A DNA stretch of 64,000 nucleotides, taken from positions 558,001 through 622,000 of the forward strand of contig JAHQIW010007237.1 of the NCBI GenBank assembly GCA_019055375.1, written 5' to 3'. Made by a program: the position numbers and the translations under genes. Positions 21,539 through 32,800 of this stretch are shown here, piece after piece. Origin of the DNA: Parelaphostrongylus tenuis (Eukaryota > Nematoda > Chromadorea > Rhabditida > Metastrongylidae). Positions within the stretch are counted from its first letter, which is position 1. Each line of letters starts with the position of its first letter. The notes beneath the pieces are model-generated. The model did not search any database. It was given only the letters and a program-made list of their open reading frames with translations, and was not told where the DNA came from.

Positions 21539-24500
21539 ATGGCACTTACTCGTAGTACTCGGCTCAAGCTATGTTCAGCCTACAACTTCCAGAACGTGAA
21601 AGAAGCCTCGGTAATTCTTCTTTCAAAGCTTTACTTCTGTAAAAGAAATTATCTTTATAATTATAATCTTTTGTTTCATTTCAAGCCACTCGCAATCTCA
21701 CACTGTTCATGCGAGCAGTTCTATTGACCATCATGTGTGGAATTCTCGTTTTCAATTTTCAATCGACAGACAGTAAGGTTATATCAGACAACATTTTTTC
21801 TCATATATTGTTCAACCTCTAGTGTACCACACACGAACTAAACTAGTCGCACACAATATGAAGGTCCTTTGCTTGTTTTCAGTCATTTTCTAACGCAATT
21901 ACTGTTGTGTCGGCGGTTCTACTCACTTCAAAAACACTTTTCACTGACCATGATATTAGCACAACCGGCGTTGTGAGTCCAGTTTATGCTGCCATCAGTG
22001 AGATTTTGATCTTCCACTCCTCAACAATTTTAGACCACTGTTGCGATTTTCTGGATCCACTACGGCATAGGAATAATTTGTGAGGCACCTATTGATGCTG
22101 GAAAAAAGGTCTACTTTTTTTGGCCTTTTGATATGCATTGTAATATTACCATTGTCCTTTGCTTAGCTTTCTGGTAATCCGGTTGGTGCTTGTCGCTTCT
22201 CTTGGTTGGATCGCCTATCGTAGAAGTGAAGTTGGTGAATCAAACAGCGACGAAGACTCTACTCAGCTTACAGGCCCCTTTAGCGTAATGCACCCCATGG
22301 TATGGTAAACTGAAGTCTGGCGCAAATTTGAACATTTTGTGAATACTAAATGTACATGTGCGATAACGATTGAAGGTTCCTGAGAGCCGCACGCACTGGT
22401 CGGTTCGGCCCTGTGTCCTAGGCAAACTCTGCCTTACATCCTTTCCGTGGTCGGCAGATTGATGCCATAGATGTGTGCGAGAAGGCTGCAACAATGATCT
22501 TATATGTAACTAGATCTCCGTGACTGCTTGTATAAGCCACATGTGCATTCAAACGCTTCGACAATATCGCTAAAAAAGTTCTATACATGGCAAGTTTCAA
22601 CGAAGCGGGTCAAAACCCAAATAATATGAAGATTTTTTGATGCAACAAGTACGGGCGACGATCAGATGTCATTTAGAGCTATTAGCTCTCACATTTCGTA
22701 TACCTCGTCCTTGTAAATATTAACTTTCAGTTAGGAAAAAATCATCAGCATAGAGCACTTACGGCGTGCGAGTTCGGCCATGTGGACACTGAGGTAGGCT
22801 AATCGCCATTGTGTTAGTGAAAAACTTTCTTCTTCATTACAAAGGTACATACCTTGCATGAAATGTGAGTGATTACAACCACGCTTTGAACTTATCTTAA
22901 CTCGTTTTAATTCCAGGCGGTGGTCAGTTTCATGTTATCGCGACACACATAACTCGAGCATGAAAGAACTCAAGAAACTCAGCACTCGCCTTACCAACAG
23001 CCTGTACAACTTCAGTTTTTTTGTTCCAAAAGCGTTGCCACGGTGCTGTCTACCTATTTCCTTTACAAATTCACAATCGGCTGTTCACTCACATTGTATA
23101 CACTAGCTTCAAAGATTAATGCTACATCTTTTGGGCAAGTGGAAGTAAGAAATTTTCCAGGGATTCCCATTTGAGAATGCTCATCTGGTACACTGCCAAC
23201 ACAGAAATGTATCGGTCTACTCCTCGACCTGATAGAGTTGACTAAAATCGCTAGTACTGAAGTGATGTTGAGTACCTGCTGGATTCGATTTCGATCAACT
23301 GATCACGCACTATCTCTTAGTAATTCTCTAAATAGTTATTGTTCGTATATGGTAGCAGTAATACGGTGAAAAAACACGGTGTTATTAAGTTAGTCACTAT
23401 CGAAGAACCCACGACTGGATTTCATTTCAAAATTCCTCCCTTCTGCCAAAAAAACGAAAAGAAGGAAAAAAGAAAGCAACCTCTTCTTAGAGAAACTGAG
23501 TAAACCAGAAAATCTCATTTCCAATAGTAACTTACAACTCTCTTCTCTTCACTGCTTTGTTGAAGTCATCGCTCATCTTACTTCTTATCTCCTGCCGCTT
23601 TCATTAATCTTTGAATTTTTAGAAAATCGTTATTCAAACAAGGTTATTTGTCCTTAGAGCTATCATGGTAGTTTTCACTGGGGTAAGAAGCGATGTCTCT
23701 AATAATCGCAACTCTAACTGGATCAGTGAAGAAACTTCCTTGGATAGTAGGCAAGCAGTTGTTCATCTATTGGCCGAAAGGAATGATGGTGGAGAAATTC
23801 GCTATCCAGTAGAGGATTTCGGCAAATGGCATTTGGCTACTCATAAAAATGTTCTCATAGACATTGATTTGGCAGGAAGCAAAAATATACAGTGGCTGAA
23901 TTTTGTTAGAATTTGTAACTGCATTTTATAAGTCGCACTTGGAACTCGTTGATGATGAATCCGCAAAACACGTTTCATAATGAAGTCTTTCAAAAACGAT
24001 CAGCTTTTCCTCTATCTTTATTGGGCAATCTGGTTTTTCATCCGTTCTCTTCTTTATTACGACACTTCGGAATCTTGAACGATAAAATGTACTCGAGCAG
24101 TTACTGTATTAACCATTTCGAAGGTCTCCACCTATTCTAAGACTTCTTCCCACATAATGCCTCAAAGCCTTACTGCAATTTCACAAAGCAGTTAAGACGT
24201 GCTTCTAGATCAACAGTGAACTTCGTCCCAATGCAAATGACCTTTCTCGTTCATTTTATCAAACTTTCGCACTTAAGCTTCGTAAAATTCTCTGCAACGG
24301 TGTCGCAATAACAGCTTGAAAAACAGATTCTTTTTCTTCTTCTGATTCTTTTCAGACCCCACACAGTGGATTTCTGGCTTGAATTATAAATATGCTGAAA
24401 TATGCCAGATTCGTCACTTTCAGTCAGCTTGACTAGCATTATTTCACAATTTCAGAGATCACTACTAACCTGCATAGCTACTAATGCAGAAACAGCCATG

Positions 24501-27068
24501 AGATTCCCGATACATTCAAAAAAATGTATTTCTCTGAATTAAACACGGCTATCCAAAGTGTTTCAAATACTGAAAACGACTACGAAATGAGCTATTTCGT
24601 CTTTTACGGTGTCAAAGATCAGTTCTTCACTCTGTCTTCAGGGACTGACTTCGAATGTAGAGAGTCTGCCCTCGAGCTGTTATGGAGATTTGATCACCAC
24701 ACCAGCAAGGGCGGTACGTTATTGCAATATTTACTCACAGTAAGAGGTTATTTTTCTGAAGAAGGTTGGTTTTTTCCTAAAAGTGTAAAGTGTTAACAAA
24801 TATCACTGGAGATTAAAAGTATGAGTAGTCCTCTTAGTCTAGGAATATTCTTATGCACTATTACTAATACTTCATTGTCATTAATATTAGTATTATCAAG
24901 TATCATTAATCATTGCTATTGTTATTATTGTTTAGCGAAAATTTTCTAAGAATACGACTCTCACCATCATGAGTCATATTTCCATAGGTACTTATCATAG
25001 AATAAAATATCTGAGGGCTCTGAAGGTTTCATATAACGTTGTCTAGAAGTTTTTCTAAACATCACTTGACTCAACATCAACCAAGGGTTTCTTACCCTGG
25101 TCAAAACGAAAGTGGTCTACCTGCATCTAGAACCCTTACACAATGCCATCTGTTCACTGCAATAGGAAAATCATCCGACACTAGAAAATGCGGTATTCTA
25201 TTCAAAATTTTAGCAGAATGTTCTTGAGCCCACCACCAAGTCTCACGTAAGTCGTGGTCGCCTTCTAGGCGGATACAGTAAATGTGAAAAACGGTTTAAT
25301 GTCTTCTGCATGATTCTATTGAGCGGAGGCTTTTGAGAAGGATCAGTGAACAACGGTTAAAACGTGATCTTATTGATATTCACTCGATGACTAAGAGGGG
25401 AAGCGTTTTTAGCGAGAGGTGATCCACTTAGCACACACCTATGATCTAGTTCCATCTAGCACTGTTTAGATTCTGTTCAAACGAGTTAAAGATGTGCAAA
25501 CTCTCACAGTTACCAATCTCTCAGGACACAACTTAAAGTGTAGTGTTCGCATAATGTTTTTACATTAGTTTTCCGCTATGCAGATGGATGGCACAAATAA
25601 TATCAATTTAAGATCAAATCCACTCAGAGGGTCACCGCCTTTCCTCGTCACGGAGTGCTGCGGCGGCGATCATTGAAAAATATAAAACTGGTACTGAATG
25701 GGAAGTGCATGGCCCCATACGACAAGAAGTCCTCCTTTGACAAGGTAAACAACATGACTAACACTCTTTCAAGATATGCACGATGCTCCTTGATTTTCTT
25801 TCCACTCGATAGCATTAGTATTGAAAGGAATTGAGTAATAATGACATCCGATGTTGACAGAAAATTAGGTTCAGTAATTTCGGCGTGCATAAGTTGCAAT
25901 AGTAATTTGCTCTCCCTGTCACTCTGTCGTACAATTCACATGCTCTAAGACTATTAGTTGTTAGACATTGATGTTGACAAAGAGTCAGAATACCCAATGG
26001 AATTTTCTAAGTAATTTCGTAAAATTCCATATAGCTAAAAATTCCGATACTGCGACCGCTATAGTTGCGAGATCGAAGGACTCACTCCGAGAGACTTCTT
26101 ACTCATAGGTGACCATCTACTACTATGATGCCACGTGGAACTTACCAGAGCAACAAGAGCGATTCGGATCTAACATTGAAAAGCATCAAGTTGATATTGT
26201 GTACCTATTCTAGGCCGAATCGCCACCACTGATATGACATAAACGTGTTTAGATGCTTTCACGTTGTGTCACTTACTAATAAATGTGTTTCATTTCATTG
26301 ATTGACTTGAATGAACGGTGTTTTGCTGTACATATGAGTTAGTCACTCGACGTGACTGCTGCTTATTTACACACTTTTCTGCGATATCTGTCACTGGTAA
26401 TTTGATGGATCCAATTCAATTCACATTAGTACCACGTGCAAAGATATTCACGAATGTTTAGGCATAAAGATGCTCTTACTGCCTATGCAAAGATAATACA
26501 TTATTACCAAGACATGGAGGAGAAATGTCGAAACGTTAACTGAGTAGTTTATGGAAATCATACCAAAAAATTATTACCTGAATACTGTCTCGCAAATCTC
26601 TGTGCTTTATTGCCTGAGTGTGCATATGAAGATTATACCTCAACAAATCGCTCAATGTGATCAAATTACGACCTGATGATGAGTAACAAAATTTTTTCTG
26701 CTAAGGTGAAGAGTTTCTTTTTACATGGGTCTTTTTATATATAATAAAAGTATAATATAATGAGAGCTTTTTGCGCTGATGAAACCTCTCAAGTTCCCTA
26801 TGCCTTCGACTTCAATGAATATGGTGGACGTGCTTAGTATACATATGATCTTAGCAAGGACCTATAGTAGCCTACCTATGTATAAGTGCGTGTTTTTATC
26901 TTCGCAAACAAGTTTGACAAAGCTTACCGCAGTTGACGGTATCAAACTTGCTTTTGATACGCGCTAATCTCTGAGTTTGTGCAGGAGCAACAACAACCGA
27001 AATGTGGCTGGACAGAGACCCTGCTTCACTTCATCATCAAGAATATCTGCAATAGTACGATTGAATAA
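21539..27068 (+). CDS. four-pass membrane protein with long tail, unit A copy (probably damaged)
   Basis: Exons read: 21539-21638, 21686-21777, 21883-21972, 22034-22108, 22167-22299, 22731-22793, then 24456-24610, 24642-24713, 25628-25744 and 26985-27068 (TAA). The start follows a TTTATTCTAG acceptor. Hydrophobic segments lie in exons 2, 3, 4 and 5 (for example L-L-T-I-M-C-G-I-L-V-F and V-A-I-F-W-I); the rest is a hydrophilic tail with S-D-E-D and E-F-G-H-V-D-T-E. Two frame problems appear: the exon 4/5 join is off by one at a run of six A (22102-22107), and exon 24456-24610 is 155 bp where unit B has 156, with a local indel. So this copy is either a pseudogene or carries sequence errors. I do not recognise the family. 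Whether the exons from 24456 on belong to the same gene is inferred from phase 0 throughout. Confidence 0.5.
21973..22033 (+). other. 61-bp intron conserved between units A and B
   Basis: GTGAGTCC...TTTTAG. The unit B counterpart (30260-30320) is the same length and well conserved, so it can be mistaken for coding sequence; only this donor keeps frame with exon 4. Confidence 0.65.
22794..24455. other. unit A region without a clear exon
   Basis: Resembles 31.8-33.4 kb and 36.5-36.8 kb of unit B. An open frame at 23665-23931 has no preserved frame in the unit B counterpart and is not called as coding. Confidence 0.4.
24456..24713 (+). other. two tail exons of unit A split by a 31-bp gap
   Basis: Exon 24456-24610 (contains S-N-T-E-N-D-Y) and exon 24642-24713 (C-Y-G-D-L-I-T-T-P-A-R-A) match unit B exons 36797-36952 and 36985-37059 in frame. 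The intervening 31 bp start GTCAAA and end CTTCAG, an unusually short intron if real. Confidence 0.5.
24714..25627. other. unit A intron, AT-rich
   Basis: Parallels 37060-37753 of unit B; no gene seen. Confidence 0.4.
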
Positions 27069-27499
27069 CATTCATATTAATGTGTTCTACGGACCTTCCC
27101 CTAGAATTACTCAAGCAAACCCAAAAAAATGGTCTTCAACAAGAATGCTGAAACTTTCAACTTCTCTTCAGTATCTATTTTATCATGCCAAGGAAGTAAT
27201 GGCGTGAAATAGAGCCACAAACATGTGTAGATACGTGTAGAACTCAGAACTTGATGTGTGTTTGAAACGCGATCACACTTCCGGGACAATCACGCTTTCC
27301 GCACTACACCATCGCGGCCCTCGCTTTGCTTTGCTCTCATTTATAGTCTATTCGTAGTAGCAGCAATCATCTGTCCGCGGGCGTGTTTCAGGAGCAAAAG
27401 TCAGCGCTGAACCCAGTTAAGCTTGAGCTACAGTTGAAGTAATAGTCCCAATTATGCTTAGTGATGCGCAAAACTTCTTGTGCTAGGCGCAACTAGAGC

Positions 27500-27690
27500 C
27501 CGCATTTCACCCAATACGGGCGTGCGCTCTAGCCCACTGCACTAATCTCGAATCTCGAGGATACTCTGGCTGTGACGCTGCATAGGATGTTCGTTGTTGA
27601 CTGTTTGAGACTGTTGGGCGACTGGATTTAGCCCGCGCGCTACTTCGAGTATCACAACCGCTCGGCCACGGCTCCTCCAACAAAACATGA
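27500..27690 (-). repeat. tRNA-derived repeat (SINE)
   Basis: Minus strand from the 27690 end: GGAGCCGTGGCCGAGCGGTT, the 5' half of a Ser/Leu-type tRNA with a good A box, followed by a non-tRNA body shared with the copy at 53.05-53.29 kb. It has no matching 3' acceptor strand. Confidence 0.6.
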
Positions 27691-28615
27691 TTGGCCCATA
27701 ATTCTGAGGAGAGGTATCTCATCAATTCCAACGTTCAGACACTCTTTCCTTGTGTTTATATCTGGTTTCTGGAAAATGATTCAAAAAGCCTCAAACGTTT
27801 CTCGAGCCCACATCTTTGACTCACGCGCAAAGATTTTGGCTTGCACCTCAAACTAGTCACTGTCATGCATTTATGACCTTTGTGTACTTAGAATCATGAT
27901 CACGTATAAGAGACCACGTGCATTGTACCTGCATTCATATAGGCCCCGGCCCCTCCATTAGAGCAAATCACGTATTCTTCCGTTTTACATATGAGGTCAT
28001 GCAGGCGGATCCTGGCCAGTTAGGAACGTAACGTGACAGGTACATTCTCTATAAGTCGCGCAAAGTTCCCTAGATCATTATTTTTCAGACATCGTTCAAT
28101 GACGATGCACTGCTTCTTATGAAGGACTTTTGATCTATTAGACTATTGATGCCAGTAAATCGCATTTATAATATAGATAGCGATTAACCGTTTGACTTCC
28201 GTGGGCCCCAATATGGGAGTGTCTAGCTGACAAAGACTCTCCCCCCCCCCCGGTGGGAACGACTCTACTGTTTATTCCTCAGCGTGGGAAACTTCCACCC
28301 CCTTACGTTACTCTAACCTCAGCTTGACAATCACCGTCTGTCTCAGTCCTCTCTGCCACTTGGCGTCCATCCATCGGGAAGAAAGTTGCTAGTTCGATCC
28401 CCTACCATAACACTTCAATGTGGTTTTTTAGTGTTATATTTTTTTGTTTTCATTGCAATATGCTCGAATGTCTAGCACATCGAATCAAACCATACTTCAT
28501 ATAGTAATGCCGTAACACAAGCGATCACTGTGTATAATTTATTTGCCACCATTTATTCAACGATCTGCATTTTATAACAATAAGTTTCAAAAATATGCAA
28601 CTTATGACAGCATAG

Positions 28616-28634
28616 TATATATATATATATATAA
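28616..28634. repeat. TA dinucleotide repeat
   Basis: About nine consecutive TA units. Confidence 0.8.
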
Positions 28635-28984
28635 CATAAAATGGTGATAAATAAGTTATATACATTGGTCGCTTCTGTTAAGGGTTCACTATATGAGATA
28701 TGGTGTGATATGCTCTGTCAGTGACTCGAATATTTTGTAGTGAAAACAAAAAGATGGCACCAACAAAAATTACAGTAAAGTGTTGTGGTAGGAGATCGAG
28801 CCAAAAACCTTCTCTGGGCGGTGCCTAGTGGCAAGAGAAATGGGACAGAAAGTGATTGCCACGCTGAGGTCAGAGCCCAGGAGGGAGGGGGGTGTGGAGC
28901 CGTGTTGCCAGTTGAACACGCCTAGTTGGATCCACGGAAGTCAGCCGGTTGTGATTCACAGTCTTGCGTTGTTCAGAAGGCATT

Positions 28985-29290
28985 AGTAAAAGTGTAAGGG
29001 TACCACAATAATATGTGCACTCACTCAAACTGTGTTCCGCTCCACAAAATCTACATGTAATAGCGAAACATGGTCGTCACTAGGAACGGTTCGCCTAAGG
29101 TAATGAGTGTTTCTAGAAAAGTCTTGCTTAATGGATGCTTCTGCTTCTAGAAAAAGCTGCTACCACATCTCTCCCTTAATAGGTGCTTAGATGTGTCCTA
29201 CAATTCAAAAAGTACTGAAAATCATTTTGACGCTTTATATGCGAATAATAGTTTACTATTTAGGTCAGGAAAATCATCTACCATGGACAT
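28985..29290 (+). pseudogene. CCP exon relic with adjoining intron
   Basis: Resembles 8700-8960: ACATGTAATAGCGAAACATGG matches the T-C-N-N-G-V-W part of the CCP exon, followed by GTCGTCACTAGGAACG and then by intron-like sequence ending TTTTGACGCTTTATATGCGA in both places. Frame and cysteines are broken. It lies directly before unit B. Confidence 0.65.
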
Positions 29291-29822
29291 TTTCATACAT
29301 ATCACAAATTTTCGTCCATACCATGAGTGATGATTAATATTACAAGAATGCGGTTATTCCCTGAGGAACGAACAGACGAGGAAACGTCATCTATTCATTT
29401 TGAAGAGGATAGCCAACCTCGCTCAAGCTTTGTATGAAGATCACTTCGTCATTGAATGTGTTTCACAGGATGTAAGACACACGTCAGGCCGACCGTTATT
29501 CTCAATCCTTCTTACAGAGACCCTCAAGAAGTGTAGACATCTTCGAACTTTTTGTGCCAATAGAATGTACTAGGGACTTAGCACACGACAAGCATTAATA
29601 ACACTCCACCACTCTTTTTCGTTGAATGCATCACATATTAAGCCTATTAATTAATTTCTTCCACATAAGACTCTCCATTTATCGCTCGTGAAAGCGCTAG
29701 CCAAGCCCACCGTTTGTTATCGTCAAGAAAGAAATAATGACGACACCATAACTATCACTCTAGCAGATTTCATATCATAATCATGCCTTGTGCAGTGTAT
29801 AAAAGCTGGTTTATTCTAGAAA

Positions 29823-32800
29823 ATGGTATTTACTCGTATTGTCCACCTCACTCAATTATGTACAGTCCACAAGTTCCCACACGTGGAAGAAATTCCTGTA
29901 ATTCTTTTCTCCAAACTTTATTCGTGAACTAAAAAATTGTTCTATAAATATGCATACTTGTTTCAGTGCAAGCCAGAGATAGTATTACTCCGTCTATACA
30001 AGAAGTTCTGCTCTTGACCATCATGTGTGGATTCGTCGCCTTTAATTTGCAAGGGGCACACAGTAAAGTTAGATTAGACAGCATTTTCTTATGAATTGCT
30101 CGGCCCTTCTAAGCCACACGAAATCAATACCCATAATCACAATGCCGAAGTCTTTTTTTTTTATTTCAGTCCTTCTTCAATGCAATCACTATTGTGCCGG
30201 CGGTTATGTTCACTATGAAAATACTGGTCACAAACAACGATGACAGACCAATTAGCGTCGTGAGCACACTTTATGCTGCAATTAGTGGGATTTTCATCTC
30301 CAACTCTTCAACGATCTTAGGCTACCGTTGCAATATTCTGGATCTACCACGGTATAGAAGTGATCTACGAGGCACTAATCGGTGTTGAAGAAAGGTTGAC
30401 TTGTTTTCAGCACCAAAATTGAAATGATAATCATATCAGTATCTGTTATTTAGCATAATGGCAATTCAGCTGGCACTTGTCGGTGCACTCGGATGGATCG
30501 CCTATCATGGAAATGGAGCAGCTCGATCGGACGAAGACGAATTTTGCACTCTGCTTACTGGTTCCTGCAGCGTAATGCGCCACCCGCTGGTATGCTGAAC
30601 TGGAAAAAGCTTTCATTTTGCTTCTGATTGGACATATATGGGATTCTACCTGTCCTGTAAAGAACAGAGACTCACTGGTTCGGCCCTATGCCCTAGATAA
30701 GCTATGTTTTCCATCATTCTGTATTCGTCAAACTCGTGCCATTTGCGTGAGGTAGTAAAAGCTATGATATGGTACATAACTGGACCTCCGAAAGTGAATG
30801 TATAAGCCAAGTATGCATTCGTCTGCGAAGTCACAAAAAAGGTGAATTACATTTCATGCAATAAGGAAATGTACTAATGCCGAATATTTTGAATTTTCTT
30901 GTGACTCAATGTGCACTTTCATATGTAGCATAGAATCAGGGTTTGAAGGGGCCTGAGAGTATGCTTCATGCTCAATGAAATCCATGTTATATTATGAAAG
31001 TTTTATTTGATACAATAAGTGAGGACGATAATCAAAATATAGTTCCATGATTTGATCTTATTCCCCTCACACTTCGAATTTCTCGTCCTTATAGATAATC
31101 AATTTCTAGCCGATGAAAAAACACCACAATGAAACACCAAAACTCCAGCGCACGCAAAGCAACGGTGATACGACTTGCAGTACTGCTTACAAGTTCGGAC
31201 CTGCGCATGTTAAAGTGGGCTAATCTTTAACTCTCACACAGCTGCCTCGTCCTCAAAAATGATTCATTTTCAGCCATCGAAAAATTACCACCGTGGAACA
31301 CCAAAAACTCAGCGCACGCAAAACAACGGTGATCTGACATCCAGAGCGGTATACGAGTTCGGCCCTGTGGATACTGAGGTGAGCTAATCTTTAGCTCTCA
31401 CACTTCACTTTTCTCGCCCTTATAAATAGTCGATTTTCAGCCAATGAAAAATCACGAAAATAGAACACAAAAAATTCAGCGAACGCAAAGCAGCTGCGAT
31501 TTGACATCCAGTACGGCATACGAGTTCGGCCCTGTGGATACTGAGGTGAGCTAATCTTTAGCTCTCACACTTCACTTTTCTCGCCCTTATAAATAGTCGA
31601 TTTTCAGCCAATGAAAAATCACGAAAATAGAACACTGAGAATTCAGCGAACGCAAAGCAGCTGCGATTTGACATCCAGTACGGCATACGAGTTCAGCCCT
31701 GTGGATATCGAGGTACGCCAATCCCTATTACTTTAGTGAGATATTTTTTTCTTCAAACGTAAGCACTCCCCGTGTACGGTATCGTGGATGCTTAGGCTAC
31801 CCTTCAACTTTTCTCGACTTCTCTTCTTTTCACAGTGATCGTCAAACTCTAATGTGATCACTTCCTAGTGGAATCAAGCATGAAAGAATTTGGATAGCGC
31901 AGAACTAATCCTACAGACAGCTTCTACATCTTCAATTTCATTCCATTCAAAAATTCTCGCATTGAGATTCAAACATTTTTTTCTCTTCGTGAGATGATAT
32001 GCTTTTCGCTATTTAATCTAGAATGTGTACATCATCTTCAAAAACAACATTTGAGATGGCCTGGATAGAATCAAGAAATCCATGAAGGATTACCATATAG
32101 AGTTGCTCAATTGTTAAACTCCCTTCAAACAAAGAAATGACGGCTCACTTCCCTTCTTGACATAAGCTGACAAAATCGCAAATGCTGGAGTGGCTTACTA
32201 AAACCACAGCTCCGATCAGCTGATCACATACTATCTTCTTACTTTTTCGCTTCAACAATCTTGTTGCTATAGGGGCACATCAGACAGACAAAGAAAGCGG
32301 TATTAGCAGGTCAGTGCTACTAAAATCACGACCATGTTAGGTCGAAAATTTTGTAAGAAACAGGAAGATAAAAAAAGAAGAGAAATGAAGGAAGACCTTC
32401 CTCTTCCCTTTGTAGGTCCAAGACTTAATTAATCAGGAAAACTTGCCTCTTCCACAAATGGCTTACCACTCTCCTTCCTTCACCTTTATTGAACCCATCG
32501 GGCATCTTCCAATCCCATTTTCTGCCGTTTTCACGAATGTGATTGTATTTCTGAATATTCAAAGTTGAAGACGAGATTGTCTATCCATATAACTGTCATG
32601 ATACCTCTACGTTATTCCTGATGATTGAGATTCCAATAAATTGGTGAAGAAGCTTTCCTAAATAGTGTAGACAATCATCTATCGGCCCAAAAGAATGAAG
32701 GTAGAAAAGTTCAGCTTTTTAATAAAAATTGTGTTTGCTATTTATGAGAAAGTCGTACCTTTTGTATCTAGTGTTTTGGACATCTTGCTCAAAACAATAT

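Larger units (their letters stand above)
20660..27100. repeat. segmental duplication, unit A (partner at 29.0-40.7 kb)
   Basis: Promoter flank, exons, introns and downstream exons of the membrane-protein gene correspond in order and orientation to unit B. Differences in the exons fall mostly at third codon positions, so both copies evolved as coding sequence for some time after the duplication. Unit B is longer because of insertions. Confidence 0.75.
25745..28984. other. end of unit A and spacer to unit B
   Basis: Contains the presumed last exon of the unit A gene (26985-27068), a tRNA-like repeat (27500-27690), an inverted pair of tRNA-like segments (about 28340-28410 and 28770-28830) and a short TA repeat (28616-28634). 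Nothing else recognised. Confidence 0.5.

Noticed and set aside
22034..22095. Unit A frame continuing through the 61-bp conserved segment without an intron
   Set aside because: That frame leaves the conserved V-A-I-F-W-I exon out of frame in both copies; the GTGAGT donor at 21973 keeps both in phase.
22793..22950. Short terminal exon after 22793 ending the unit A gene
   Set aside because: No equivalent coding end exists in unit B, and downstream exons in phase 0 are conserved in both units, so the gene probably continues.
29798..29804. TATAAAA as a TATA box for the unit B gene
   Set aside because: Only 19 bp before the ATG, too close for a TATA-driven start; the TTTATTCTAG acceptor next to the ATG points to splicing or trans-splicing there.
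31110..31712. Regular repeats of about 167 bp that could suggest a CRISPR or satellite array
   Set aside because: Each unit is an open 105-bp exon with splice sites and a duplicated intron, in a eukaryotic gene.
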